DNA of 64,000 nucleotides, taken from Gonocerus acuteangulatus (lineage: Eukaryota > Arthropoda > Insecta > Hemiptera > Coreidae). The notes under the pieces were generated by a model. That model had not been told where the DNA came from, did no database searches, and saw only the letters and a program-made list of their open reading frames with translations. The position numbers were made by a program, and so were the translations under genes. The stretch is from the NCBI GenBank assembly GCA_946811695.1, contig OX328125.1, positions 103,016,176-103,080,175 of the forward strand, read 5' to 3'. The stretch's first letter is position 1. Each line of letters opens with the position of its first letter. Positions 1-11,871 of the stretch are shown here, one piece after another.

Positions 1-286
1 CACATCACTGAAACCAAAATGTTCAGAAAACACCAAAAACAGAACAAGTCTTATGTGTAATTTTATAAATGTGTATAATTTTCTTAGAAGTTTCAAGTAT
101 CACAGGTGATTGTTTTTGAGGAATTTGAGAAGGTTATCTGTTGTATTATCTATTTTGAAGGCATGTTAGCACTTTCCTTCGAAGGAAAGTAGCTATTGAG
201 GTTGGACTCATGACGGAATTTTTGAAAAATGTCTTCAAATCTTTATCGATCCTACCTAGTAGACACCGAAAATGACCCCCGTTAAA

Positions 287-408
<122 letters not shown>

Positions 409-424
409 AACACGATAGCGGCCA

Positions 425-1275
425 GAGTTTTTGTTTTTTCGTCACGAAACTTGGTATATAGCATTCAATTAGCAAACGATTGAACGAGTTCGTTAACCAC
501 CAAAGTCGGTCCACCGGAAGGGGGGGGGGTTTACCCCGAACCCAAAACACTAATTTGACCATGTCAGCCGTAATATTTGTTATATTTCAACGAAACTTGG
601 CATTCGTAGTGGTAATATAGAGAGAAAAGTGAGATAAAAAAATTAACTAAATCGGTTCATTAGGAGGGGGGGTTTACTCCGGACCCACAATACCAATTCG
701 CCACTACCAGCCGTGATTTTTGGTATATTTCGACGAAACTCGGTATTCGTAGTGGTAATCTACAGGTAAATATGTGTTGTAAAAATAAACTAAATCGGTT
801 CATTAGGAGGGGGGGGGTTTACTCCGGACCCACAATACCAATTCGCCACTACCAGCCGTGATTTTTGGTATACTTCGACGAAACTCGGTATTCGTAGTGG
901 TAATCTACAGGTAAATATGTGTTGTAAAAATAAACTAAATCGGTTCATTAGGAGGGGGGGGGGGGGGTTTACTCCGGACCCACAATACCAATTCGCCACT
1001 ACCAGCCGTGATTTTTGGTATACTTCGACGAAACTCGGTATTCGTAGTGGTAATCTACAGGTAAATATGTGTTGTAAAAATAAACTAAATCGGTTCATTA
1101 GAAGGGGGGGTTTACTCCGGACCCAAATTCCTAATATACTCATACCGGTCGTAATTTCTGCTGTATTTTAACGAAACGCGGTATACGTCGTGGGTAACTC
1201 ATGTGAAAGAAGTGTTGTAAAAATGAGCTGAATCGGTCAATCGGAAAGCGGGGGTTTACTTTGTAATATATTTCA
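425..1275. repeat. Satellite of about 146 bp with variable G-run, six units
   Basis: Units begin at cgaaact-type anchors near 443, 591, 735, 880, 1030 and 1171. Each contains 'cggttcattaggagg', a G-run of 7-15, then 'tttactccggacccacaat' and 'ccactaccagccgtgattt'. The central three are almost identical and the outer ones diverge. One related unit lies at 32085-32237 and a degenerate one near 16430-16580, so the unit also disperses. Function unknown. Confidence 0.85.
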
Positions 1276-1825
1276 ATAGAAAAGCCCGCCAGACGTAGGT
1301 TCACAAAGCCGCCGCAAGGAGCGCTTTCTACCACTAGAGGGACTATATCCTGTTCCTGCGTTAGATCAAAATATGATAATATGAGGTTTTTTGTATTTAT
1401 TACGTAGTGTAGTAGGTACCATGTGTAAATATAACTCTGGAAGCAAATTATTAATTGATCAGTTACTCATTACAAATTTAAAAGAGAACTATTCATGTTT
1501 TTATTTTATTTATGTAGGATATTTTAAGCAAATTGTTCTGGAAAGCAGTCTACACGACCCAAATTCTGAGGAAAGTGCTTAGTTATGCAGCTCCTGCGTG
1601 ACGGCCTTTTATTTTTGAAGTGTCTTACTTAGTTTTAAACTTCACTGATGTATGTATTATTTTGAAGCCACCTTACCACTTCAACATTATAAAACAGCAT
1701 GATCTACTGTGTTTTAAAAATCCTTTTCTTTACCAATATATAGAGGAGATTTTGAACTCGTCAAATCAAATGTTAGCTCAAAATCGTAAAAATAGTGATG
1801 TGTCGTTTCTTGATTCTAGACGCCT

Positions 1826-1974
<149 letters not shown>

Positions 1975-1975
<1 letters not shown>

Positions 1976-2215
1976 GTCCTCTCGTTATGTTCTCATTTGC
2001 GCGTACTGCATTATGCCTGACGCGCAAATTTGAACATGACGAGAGGACTTCCTTACAAGGAAAGCCCATGATGAGATGCGAATAAAGCACGAAACATGTC
2101 GGGGAAAGATTTCAAATAAAGTAGTTGAACAGAACGAACGGTGTAATGCTTTATGGACCCCTCGCCATCGAAAGAAATAAGAACAACTGAAATTTCTTTT
2201 TGTTTTGTTTTGTAC
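1975..2215 (+). mobile_element. Penelope-like terminal fragment (putative)
   Basis: It contains atgatgagatgcgaataaag followed by cacgaaacatgtcgg, the hairpin-plus-CGAAAC arrangement seen at the end of the full Penelope-like element in this window. Inverted 'aagtcctctcgt' and 'acgagaggactt' lie at 1974 and 2039. No coding part is left. Confidence 0.45.
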
Positions 2216-2412
2216 TTTGTAATTTGAACATGCAGTTCAAATTAAGATTCGAGTCTTTCGAAACTTAGCTCAAAGTTGGCAAGAAAGCGAAGGAAATAAA
2301 ATAGTCCGAGAGCAAGTAACCACACGTTTCATGAAGTGTTGTTTGCACCATGAAATTTTACAATAATATACCTCTTGGGTAGATAATATTTTATATATGT
2401 GTTGGCAAGGCT

Positions 2413-3060
2413 TACCGTGGAACACCAGGTACTGCGCATAGGGGAAAGGTGCAAAAAAATATTTCCCAAAAATAGAGTTTTATTCAGAAGCCAACTATCT
2501 TTAATGTAAAATTAAGACAACTTTGCAATAATTAATAAATAAGGCAGAAACCTTTAAATGGTATAACTTAATATAGTACAAAAAAAAATTGTTTTTGTAT
2601 TCTAATATTAAAGACATATAAAGACATGTGAGCAAGAACCAATGACAGCGCAGGGAAGAAACAGAACTGCGCGGTGCTCTCATTCACTCTTACGGTTACA
2701 CGCAGTGTATTGCAGTCTAACATAGGCAACATTTATTTTCATGTTTCCTGATAATGAAACCCCACAAAAGTGTCTGCCCTTTTGCAATTATTTTCAAATA
2801 TGTTTATTGAAGACGCTGTTTAAATCACAGCGCAAATAAAGCACTTCATTTAATAAAAATAAAAACTAGGTACTTTAGTGTTTTTTTTATTTACATTTAA
2901 CCCCCTTAAAAGTGTCAGCCTTATTTATTATTCATTGTAAAATTGCATTAATTTGCAATTTTTTTACATTAATGATAGTTGGCTTCTCAATAAAAGCCTA
3001 TTTTTGGGCAATCTTCTTTTGCACCTTTCCCCTATGCGCAGTACCTGGTGTTCCAAGGTA
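2413..3060. mobile_element. MITE with about 100-bp terminal inverted repeats
   Basis: The left end TACCgTGGAACACCAGGTAC and the rest of the first 100 bp reappear inverted at 2960-3060, including 'ctgcgcataggggaaaggtg' and 'gaagccaactat'. The inner 450 bp is AT-rich and has no ORF of note. A target duplication is not evident, so the superfamily is unknown. Confidence 0.8.
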
Positions 3061-3242
3061 GGTCAAGGAAACACATACTTACCATCTTATCTATCCAAAA
3101 GGTACATTATAGCAAAATTTCAAGGTGCATAAAACACTTCATGAAAAGTGCGTTACCAGCTCTCCAACTAAAAAGAATTCTATAAGAAAGAGAATAATGA
3201 AATTCTTTATTTAACAAAACAAGGCATTATAATTTTGTAAAT

Positions 3243-4112
3243 CCTTTCGATAGGAGTAGCTCCATATGTTCACTCTCTTCTGATAGCGTCAACTTAAACT
3301 CCTTTCGATAGGAGTAGCTCCATATGTTCACTCTCTTCTGATAGCGTCAACTTAAACTCCTTTCGATAGGAGTAGCTCCATATGTTCACTCTCTTCTGAT
3401 AGCGTCAACTTAAACTTCTTTCGATAGGAGTAGCTCCATATGTTCACTCTCTTCTGATAGCGTCAACTTAAACTTCTTTCGATAGGAGTAGCTCCATATG
3501 TTCTCTCTCTTCTGATAGCGTCAACGTAAACTCCTTTCGATAGGAGTAGCTCCATATGTTCACTCTCTTCTGATAGCGTCAACTTAAACTCCTTTCGATA
3601 GGAGTAGCTCCATATGTTCACTCTCTTCTGATAGCGTCAACTTAAACTCCTTTCGATAGGAGTAGCTCCATATGTTCACTCTCTTCTGATAGCGTCAACT
3701 TAAACTTCTTTCGATAGGAGTAGCTCCATATGTTCTCTCTCTTCTGATAGCGTCAACTTAAACTCCTTTCGATAGGAGTAGCTCCATATGTTCACTCTCT
3801 TCTGATAGCGTCAACTTAAACTCCTTTCGATAGGAGTAGCTCCATATGTTCACTCTCTTCTGATAGCGTCAACTTAAACTCCTTTCGATAGGAGTAGCTC
3901 CATATGTTCACTCTCTTCTGATAGCGTCAACTTAAACTCCTTTCGATAGGAGTAGCTCCATATGTTCACTCTCTTCTGATAGCGTCAACTTAAACTCCTT
4001 TCGATAGGAGTGCTCCATATGTTCACTCTCTTCTGATAGCGTCAACTTAAACTCCTTTCGATAGGAGTAGCTCCATATGTTCACTCTCTTCTGATAGCGT
4101 CACCTTAAACGT
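3243..4112. repeat. 58-bp satellite, about 15 copies
   Basis: Unit: cctttcgataggagtagctc, then catatgttcactctcttctg, then atagcgtcaacttaaact. Copies are more than 95% alike, with single-base variants (t/c at the start, cac/ctc in the middle). One copy near 4008 lacks two bases. Each junction forms the short palindrome CTCCTTTCGATAGGAG. Confidence 0.95.
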
Positions 4113-4227
4113 TTCTGCTACTCCGACTAAACTGCAGGGACCATTAAGCATTACAGCAACCATCTATAAAAATGTAATCTATTCCAAGCTTCACTCCATA
4201 AACCAAACTGTTTTTCTTAAAAAATAC

Positions 4228-4604
4228 TACTATAGTACACTCCATACCAAGTACTATAGTACACTCCATACCAAGTACTATAGTACACTCCATACCAAGT
4301 ACTATAGTACACTCCATACCAAGTACTATAGTACACTCCATACCAAGTACTATAGTACACTCCATACCAAGTACTATAGTACACTCCATACCAAGTACTA
4401 TAGTACACTCCATACCAAGTACTATAGTACACTCCATACCAAGTACTATAGTACACTCCATACCAAGTACTATAGTACACTCCATACCAAGTACTATAGT
4501 ACACTCCATACCAAGTACTACAGTACACTCCATACCAAGTACTATAGTACACTCCATACCAAGTACTATAGTACACTCCATACCAAGTACTATAGTACAT
4601 TCTG
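4228..4604. repeat. 24-bp satellite, about 15-16 copies
   Basis: Unit ctatagtacactccatacca plus agta, virtually identical throughout, with one c/t variant. Because 24 is a multiple of three, several frames stay open (MECTIVLG and YYSTWYGV on the minus strand). This is a consequence of the repeat and not a sign of coding. Confidence 0.95.
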
Positions 4605-6598
4605 TTATTTTTCACTAAGCGGCATTTACCATAACATTGTTCTTGAACTTCAACAGAAATACTACCGTGGTGCAGTGGTAGCCCCATAAATTCCACCGTT
4701 TTTCTCCGCAAAAACCACTCCTGCGCTTCCTAAGCCCCATATACTAGAATGTTCTTCTCCACAAATACCCCTTCTGTGCCTCATATATCATACTCTTCTT
4801 CCACTCTAGCATCTGCTAACGGCCCTCTTCTACCACCTTAGCAGGATAGAATAGCATTCTGATTCTCTCTTCAGAAATACTAGTCCTGACTTAGTACCTT
4901 ATATATATGCTTCTTGGCCTAGGGAAACGAATGAAACCATTTTTAATACGATAGTTTTAACCCTTTTCGAGAAAAGTGGCAAAATAGTTGTTGAATCAAG
5001 TTTTTGGTTTGGGTACTTAGAATCATCGGATTCAGTTAAAATATTTTCTGAATGTTTGAAATTAATATAAACAAAGATGTTTACATTTTGGTTACGTTTG
5101 GAGTTAAGGAAGGATTAGAATAAAATATTTTATTTATAGACATGAAAGGGTTTAGGAACTTCATATATTTTCCTTAATGTCTCGAAAACGGTTGGAAATC
5201 TTGGTAAGCGGAAGGTTACCATTCGAAAGCATAATAAATGCTCTACAAAAAAGATTGTGAAGCAATTTTCGATTCGGCGTTGTCAATCGGAGAAATAAGT
5301 GCTTAAAACTTCAAATGTGTTTGTTTTGTTCTTTTGAACGGGTTTTTGTTTTTGTTTAAATCACATTTAATTGAATTTATCTGTAAAATTAGTATTATGG
5401 TTATAGAAAATAAGAAACAGTAAGTAGTGTGTTTTTAGAGCGAACCTTGATACGTCCAGGGAGTCATTTTTTTATCAGGTAGAGGTGAGGGTCTGTGCGG
5501 ACCCTTACAACGGTGACCTATTTGAGGTCATGAAAGGTCTAACGAAAATGATAACTTTTTCTATTTCAACCTTTCCAAATGACATTAGGATTAAGAACGG
5601 AACCGCGCTAAGATGATGCAGTTCCTATCAGTCGGACTTTTTTCAGTTCTTCCTGCTTCTCCATCCAAATAGAGTCCCGTTGCAACCAACGATCCAAGCC
5701 TCCTGCCGCAGTCGCTATGAGGCCTGAAGGCCCACGCCATCCCTAGTTATTGGCTCTGGCAGGCTAGCCTTGATCCTGGAGGGGAGGCCTACTTTCCTCA
5801 GCTGATCCTGATGAAAGCGAGAGTGGTAGGGGTAGGATTGTGGAGTGGGGGTGATGGGTGGTGGGGGAACAGGCAGTGGTGGGGGAAGCCCCATTCAGCC
5901 TGGAGGTCATTGAAATCCTCCCCTCCAACACTCCCCTCCACATCAGATGGAGTCGATAGCTCTCACTATTCGACAGTCTGTCAGCCCTTCCTCTGTCTGC
6001 AACCAAGTCAAACACCCAGCCTGTTTTTTTGCTTGGTATAAAGATTCAATCCCCGCTTAAATGAGTTAATTGGCAGTAATAATTTATATATTAAATAATG
6101 GCTACTTAAAAAAATAAATAGAATTGACGGAAACCTACATTTTCAAAGTATTAAGCACTTCAAGTTTTCTCAGATTGAGGTGATCCTATCAAAATTTAAA
6201 CCTGAACGTTTCTTGTAGGCTTTTGTATCAACGCCTTCCTCTTGTCGCGATTATAGAAAATAACATCAATGAAATGTTTCCCGAGATTTTCTCAGGAGTG
6301 ATAATGGTTTGTTTTTTTTTTTTTTTTTTTTTTTTTTTCAACCCTTTCCATTTGATTTACAACGCGGAAATAATTATTAAAGAGCATCCTTCTCTCTTCT
6401 ACCTGCCATAGTTTCTTTTCTCTTCGTCTTCTTTAAGCAGTCCGTGGAAAAAAAGGAGGACAATTTTTCCCGAGTGTTCCCAGAGGTTTCCATGTTTCAC
6501 AACTGTAATCTAAACCCATGTGATGACTACCTTCCTAATTTGAAGAAAAAGGGATTGTTGACATTCTGCTAAGAGAAAAAAACCTTGGCATTTAAGCG

Positions 6599-6860
6599 CA
6601 TGGGCGTATATAAGGGGAGGGCTGAGGGGGCTGCAGCCCCCCCCCCCCAATTTTGGTTTGATAGGTAAAAATGTATCATAAAACCTTTAAAAATAAATTA
6701 AATAAGATTACATAGTTCATAAAATATATTTTATTTTAGGTGTAATAGCGTTTTATTTGGCTAAAACTATTCCAAGCTCTAAATATTTAGTATTCCATAC
6801 CCCGGAAATGGTACCAGCCCCCCCCCCCCCCCCCGAAATTATTTCCTATATAAGCTCATG
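6599..6860 (+). mobile_element. MITE copy 1 (CATGGGCGTATATA ends)
   Basis: It starts catgggcgtatataagggg, has G-run/C-run 'ggggctgcagcccccc', and shares its internal part (tagcgttttatttggctaaa, agtattccataccccgg) with the inverted copy at 7274. The right end is degenerate. Confidence 0.7.
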
Positions 6861-6958
6861 TTTTAGCGCGGTTCCTCTCTTCGCCATTGAGAGGGAACCC
6901 GCTTATGAGGTGCCGACTAAAAAATGTCATGTTTCAAAACCCATAGATCACGAATATA

Positions 6959-6969
6959 ACGGTGGCACA

Positions 6970-7024
<55 letters not shown>

Positions 7025-7040
7025 TATAAATTGTGCCACC

Positions 7041-7043
<3 letters not shown>
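6959..7043. repeat. Perfect hairpin around an (AT)n core
   Basis: AACGGTGGCACAATTTATAT at 6959 is mirrored as its exact complement ending at 7043, with TA repeats between. A second (TA)n tract follows to 7094. Confidence 0.85.
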
Positions 7044-7097
<54 letters not shown>

Positions 7098-7273
7098 TTC
7101 ACGAAAGATCAAACCCTACTGAAAACTCCTACTATTCCTTTACTAAAAGCATTAGAGATATGAACGGAACCGCGCAAAGATGACGCAGCTCCTGCAAGTC
7201 GGACGTTTTTTTTTTAGTGCTGAAGCAGGCTGCCAGTCGGATTTTTTTTTTAGTGCTGAAACAGGCTGCCAAA

Positions 7274-7536
7274 GCATGGGCGTATATATAAAATAATTTC
7301 GGAGGGGGCTGGGAAAATTTCGGGGGGGCTGAGTCCATTTCCGGTGTATGGAATACTAACAATTTAAATCTTGGAAGAGTTTTAGCCAACTTAAACGCTA
7401 TCACACCCAAAATAGAATATGTTTTATGAACTAAATGATCTTATTTAATTTATTTTTAAGGGTTTTATGAAATTTTTACCGAACAAATCAACATTTCGGG
7501 GGGCTGCAGTCCCCCCCCCCCCTTATATGCGCCCAT
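7274..7536 (-). mobile_element. MITE copy 2, inverted
   Basis: Terminal catgggcgtatata and tatatgcgcccatg are inverted. The inner sequence is the reverse complement of 6599-6860. It lies inside a Penelope-like terminal hairpin region: 'caggctgccaaag' is found on both sides. Confidence 0.75.
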
Positions 7537-7640
7537 GAAGCAGGCTGCCAAAGTGCAGCCGAAACGTTCGAAATATCATTTTTTTCTTGGCGACCTGATT
7601 TTTTCCCCCCAATCCCAATCATTCTTGACTTCTTATCACC
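7537..7640 (+). mobile_element. Penelope-like terminal fragment
   Basis: tgaagcaggctgccaaagtg followed by cagccgaaacgttcg forms the CTGAAG-stem-CGAAAC hairpin. The downstream 'ttcttatcacctcaacggct' resembles the tail next to the element at 28156-28330. Confidence 0.5.
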
Positions 7641-8620
7641 TCAACGGCTATCTATCATCACCTCGATTTCAAGGTTCATTTCTTTTCCAAATCATCTCCA
7701 ATGAGTCAACTCCGTGTACTAAGGACTTTCATTTTAATTAATGCCGATTTAAAAAGTCGAAGGTCATTTAAAAACACTGTGTACAAAATAAAAGTTTATT
7801 TTACATACATACATGCTTCAGGAGCAATTGATAAAATTAAAAAGGTTGCAACTTCACACTCAAGGAGGATAACCTTCCACGAAGGGATATGTGAGCCATC
7901 AAGAAGGGGTATGAAAAATTAGTATTTATTCATTTGAAAAATGTCATTAGATGTCCTGAAGAATTCTTCATTTTATTTTCTCAATTCTTTGATTACCAGC
8001 TCACATCCTTTGTATCTCTGAGGGCTTTCCTCCTCATCTTTCGAAAAATTATTTCTTACCAATGTCAGAACAGTTCTTTTAGTATGAATTCCCCCAAGTC
8101 AAATAGTGAACCTCCTGGATTGACATACTAGGTGCTCTGAAGATGGAGTTTCTGACTCTGAAAGCATCACTATAAGAAAATAATCAATCTTTGTAATTGA
8201 GACCTGGTGTTGGTTGTACTTGTATGATGCGCAAATCCTTCAACATCTGGCTAAATTAACGTCAAGATTCAAGTACATCTTTGTAGTCAAAGACAATTTT
8301 ACTAAAGACATATAACCTAAAGGGCTAATATTTTTGGAACAGAATCATTTATAAAACATTCTTTGAATCAATTGGTACACCCAAGAAATGCTCATGGAAT
8401 AAAGACATTTTATTTTTTACGGATAAGATGAATAAATGTTAAAATTAAGATAAGCTTCTTGCATTTTAACTTCAATGAAATGTACTTGTGGAAGCATTTT
8501 TTTTTTTTTTTTTTGTGGCAAAATCTACCACATCAGCTATAACAGTGGCTGATGTGGTTGATTTATTGCACATTAATGACCATGGCTTTTCATAGAATAA
8601 ATTGAAGAAGTGTTGTGTCC

Positions 8621-8984
8621 AGTGGCGGGTAAAGGGAGGGCTTGGGGCTTAGCCCCCAGAATGAAAATTCACAATCTTTTTCGATCAAGTTAGAAAAATA
8701 AATTGTCTAGGCAAATTTTTTTTTTTTTTTTTTTTTTTTCTTTTCATGTTTATTTAAAATCTGTACAATTATAAGTACAATAATTAATTGTGCTGGTCTA
8801 AGTATACATGTTAGGCAAATTAATAGGAATAAGTTCTAATTAAAGTATGTTCTTAGTTTATCGAATACCTCCTTAATGATTTCCTGGTGCCTGGTTATAA
8901 ACATTTGATTGCAAACCCCCAGGCACGGCGGTAGGTCCATACTAAATTAGCCCCCCCAGAAATTTTTGTCTAGAGCCACCTATG
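8621..8984. mobile_element. Putative MITE (agtggcgg...gccacctatg)
   Basis: The ends 'agtggcgggt...gggcttagccccc' and 'ttagccccccc...gagccacct' are imperfectly inverted. A T-run near 8729 suggests an inserted SINE tail. Just upstream, 8527-8559 is a perfect 11-bp hairpin (accacatcagc). Confidence 0.45.
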
Positions 8985-9314
8985 GTTGTGTCATAGTACT
9001 GGTAAAGAATTTTAATTATAAATAAAATGAGGGATTTAAACAACTTAATAAAGAATTTTATATTGTTTAACAGCTAATTAATGTTTAATTGTAGCCATTA
9101 CTTGGACACAATTTTTAAGCACTTACATCATAGAGATACATAACACAAATTTTAACTAAATTACCCTTTTGTTGTTATTTTTATTTTTTCTGTTTTGTTT
9201 TATTATTATTATTATGGGGTGTCTTCTCCTCAGTTTCCTGGGGTAAATACTTTCGGGGGCTATTTCCAACCCAAAGAATTGTTGTTTTTATTAATTTTTT
9301 TTTCATTTATCGTG

Positions 9315-9689
9315 TCACGGGCCTTCGTTCAAGAATTTTCTAACTTTTCTCGCAGTATCGAGCAGTACCGCTTGTTGGGCCTCTTTAATCAATTCCTCAG
9401 AGATTTTCAAGTACTTTGTAGCTGTAACTGTGGTCTTCGGGATGAGTCCATTAGCCGATATAATAATAGGTGTTATCCTTGCGGAATCTAGTTTATGCAA
9501 ATCTTTCAACTCTATGGCCAAGTCCTGGTATTTTCGTAGCTTTTCGGCATAAGATTTCCGAATATTCTCATCATTCGGGACAGCGGTATCAATAATATCA
9601 GCTCTCTTATTCCCTTTGTCAATATTAAGAATATCCGGTTTATTGTGATGGACAGTTCGGTCCGTCAAAATTGCTTCGTCCCAATACAC
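9315..9689 (-). pseudogene. LINE remnant: restriction-like endonuclease end
   Basis: The 124-codon frame on the minus strand reads YWDEAILTDRTVHHNKPDI, then IIDTAVPNDENIRKSYAEKL, then KYQDLAIELKDL. The KPDI...ID.AVP...K..KYQDL pattern fits the PD-(D/E)XK-like endonuclease domain at the C-terminus of R2/NeSL-type non-LTR retrotransposons, a family common in arthropods. It is a fragment: no reverse transcriptase is found nearby. ATT trinucleotide repeats flank it. Confidence 0.6.
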
Positions 9690-10350
9690 GAATAATTATT
9701 ACTATTATTATTAAGGGGTGTGTTCTCCTCAACCTCCATATTATTAATAATAATATATTTATTGTGATGGTCGCCATATTATTAATAATAATAATATATT
9801 TAGTGTGATTTATTATTATTATTTTATTTTTACGACACTCCACATCATTAGTGAGTAGCATCGAATCACCCTTTTGCACTTAAGTGCTGCTCATAGTGAT
9901 ATTTCCAATACCAAGTCAGTAAATTACCAATCTAAGTAAAATATTTAAAAATAAAAAATAAGTAAATAAATGAAATTAAAGAGAAAAAAAAAGAATCTGT
10001 TTTGTTTTATGTTTGTTTTCTTTTTCAATTAGGATTATATCTATATTATATTTTTCATTTTTATTTTTATTAAAATGTATGTTGTATTTCTTCTTTCTTG
10101 AAATTATCATTTTAGATATTATAATTGATTCGTTATTTTTTAAAAACTTGGAGATTTAAGAGCTGACATTTCCATACGCACCTTCAAATTTGCAAATCGC
10201 CATTGTTGAGGTGCATCGAAACTAGTAATAGTGATAATGTTTAGTTAACTAACATGCAGAATATACCAAAGTTTACAAACAAAATAAATAATAATAATAT
10301 TGTAAAGCTATTAAAAATATGAGAAATGCCTCCTGAATTCGTTGATTATT

Positions 10351-10371
10351 TTCCTTAATGTATATGTCCAC
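10351..10371 (+). promoter_or_regulatory. cac: Likely U12-type (AT-AC) branch site and 3' splice site
   Basis: TTCCTTAAT at 10351-10359 matches the U12 branch-site consensus TTCCTTAAY. It is followed 10-13 nt later by CAC, with no polypyrimidine tract or AG between. Minor-class introns, including the AT-AC subtype, are documented at conserved places in voltage-gated Na and Ca channel genes. The matching ATATCCTT donor is not seen in the window and should lie left of it. Confidence 0.7.
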
Positions 10372-10477
10372 TCCGTTTGAATACGCAGTTTTACTCACCA
10401 TCATTGCCAACTGCGTGGTCCTAGCGCTGGAGGAACATCTTCCAGAGGGGGACAAGACCACGCTGGCAAAAAAACTC
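10372..10477 (+). CDS. cac: cac exon: segment IS1
   Basis: The exon reads [35 protein letters not shown], the IS1 membrane helix and following loop of Cav2. The donor is gtaagt at 10478. No AG precedes the coding start for about 50 nt; the coding match begins right after CAC at 10369-10371. Taking AC as the 3' splice site leaves a first base t, which completes a CCt proline codon and gives the expected WPPFEY if the previous exon ends TGG CC. An AG at 10386-10387 (gcag) would cut into the conserved FEYAV peptide and is less likely. The exon ends in phase 0. Confidence 0.9.
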
Positions 10478-11438
10478 GTAAGTATTCTCATTATTATTTT
10501 GTAAATTGTGGAAATAAGATAAAAATTAAGTTGTTACTTTCAAAAAGAAATGTTATGGGAGTACGAGCTGATTCGTAAAAATAAGTTAAGATCAGGTTCT
10601 CCTATTTTGGAGTCTCTTGATTCCAATTTTTAAAGGGAAGCTGAGTTTACAATTTGAAATTTCATAGCATGTAGAATAGAATATATAATCGAATATTATT
10701 TATTTACAGAGATCAAGAAAGCATTTGGTCATGTCAAATCTTCTTACTTTTTATATAAGAAAAAAAAAATAGATAAACAATAGAGTTAAATCACAACAAC
10801 AAATACATCACCAGAGATATGTATAAAATGAATTAGAAAGAATATTATCACAAACATCGAACCATTTGGTATTCTACAATCGCTTAGAAACTAGTGAAAT
10901 TTCATGTTTTCCCCAAAATAAATTTTTCATGCACCAGCAAAATGCACAACTCGTAAACCCCAAGGCAGCCAGTTACATATCACTGAGAATTGTGCTAAAG
11001 CTAACATATTCTCTGGAGAGTCAATGCCTAGATTATCATTATAATTTAATATAATATAGGCTGAAGGTCATCCATTAAAATTATTTAACTAGTTAGACAC
11101 TTCATTAAAACTAATCAGTTATTAAAAGACCAGTTTAACAAAAAATGTTTTTGTCTTGACATGGCTCCTGTAGCAAAAGTTTCGCTTTCCTACAATTAAG
11201 CTGTAGAACTTGTACTTAAGGTAGTTTTTCAGATGAGATGAAACCAGCCAAGCAGCTTCAATAAAGGTTCTAACTAGTTTAAATATTTTTATTGATAGCA
11301 TAATATAATTGAGATAATGGGTCACCTTGGAAAATCACAGTTATGAGAGAAAGTCATACTTTCTGACCTATTTATAATTTATTCTTGCCTAACAATTTTC
11401 ATATATAATTGTACATTTTTCCTTTAAAATGCTTTCAG
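10478..11438. other. cac: cac intron, nothing else seen
   Basis: GT-AG intron of 961 bp, low GC, no recognised repeat. Confidence 0.8.
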
Positions 11439-11578
11439 GAGCAAACGGAGGCCTACTTCCTGGGCATATTCTGTGCAGAAGCGTCCCTTAAAATTTTAGC
11501 ATTAGGTTTTGTACTTCATCGCGGCTCATACCTTAGGAACATATGGAACATCATGGATTTTTTTGTAGTAGTAACAGG
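11439..11578 (+). CDS. cac: cac exon: segments IS2 and IS3
   Basis: Flanked by tttcag and gtaagt, the exon reads [20 protein letters not shown], then the IS2-S3 loop ([12 protein letters not shown]), then [13 protein letters not shown] of IS3. E and K in IS2 and D in IS3 are the usual countercharges for the voltage-sensor arginines. It ends in phase 2 (GG), so the next exon must begin with one base. Both IS4 exons downstream do so. Confidence 0.95.
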
Positions 11579-11770
11579 GTAAGTATTCGCTTTTTTTTTC
11601 TTTAACATGTATATTCTATTCCTATTTAGTATTTACGTTTTTATTTCTATTTCTGACCAAAAAATATAATTAAATCGATTGAAATTTGAGTAGATTGCCT
11701 ATCCTTTCTTATGGAGGAGAGCGGTGCTGCGCTATATAAACCTAGTAGGGTGACTTGTGTCAATGTTTAG

Positions 11771-11871
11771 GTCAATGACAATATTCGCAGAATCAAACGT
11801 CGACGTGGACTTGAGAATGCTGAGGTCCTTCAGAGTCCTTCGGCCGTTGAAACTTGTCTCCCGTATCCCAA
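11771..11871 (+). CDS. cac: cac alternative IS4 exon, first copy (six positive charges)
   Basis: Between tgtttag and gtaagg, 101 nt encode SMTIFAESNVDVDLRMLRSF then [14 protein letters not shown]. This is a complete S4 voltage sensor, with basic residues R, R, R, R, K, R at three-residue spacing. Length and phases are identical to the exon at 12776, so the two replace each other. Using both, or neither, would shift the frame. Drosophila cac is known to have mutually exclusive IS4A/IS4B exons. This copy has an R where the other has G, giving one more charge. Which of the two corresponds to IS4A or IS4B I leave open. Confidence 0.92.

Noticed and set aside
1340..1352. ATATCCTG as the donor of the AT-AC intron
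   Set aside because: It departs from ATATCCTTT, and the sequence before it has no frame matching the Cav2 N-terminus or WP ending.
3243..4112. Possible CRISPR-like array
   Set aside because: Units are directly tandem with no unique spacers and the genome is eukaryotic.
4144..4711. Long minus-strand frames of 145 and 164 codons with octapeptide repeats
   Set aside because: They are created by the 24-bp satellite, whose length keeps frames open. There is no start context, no neighbours and no protein-like composition.
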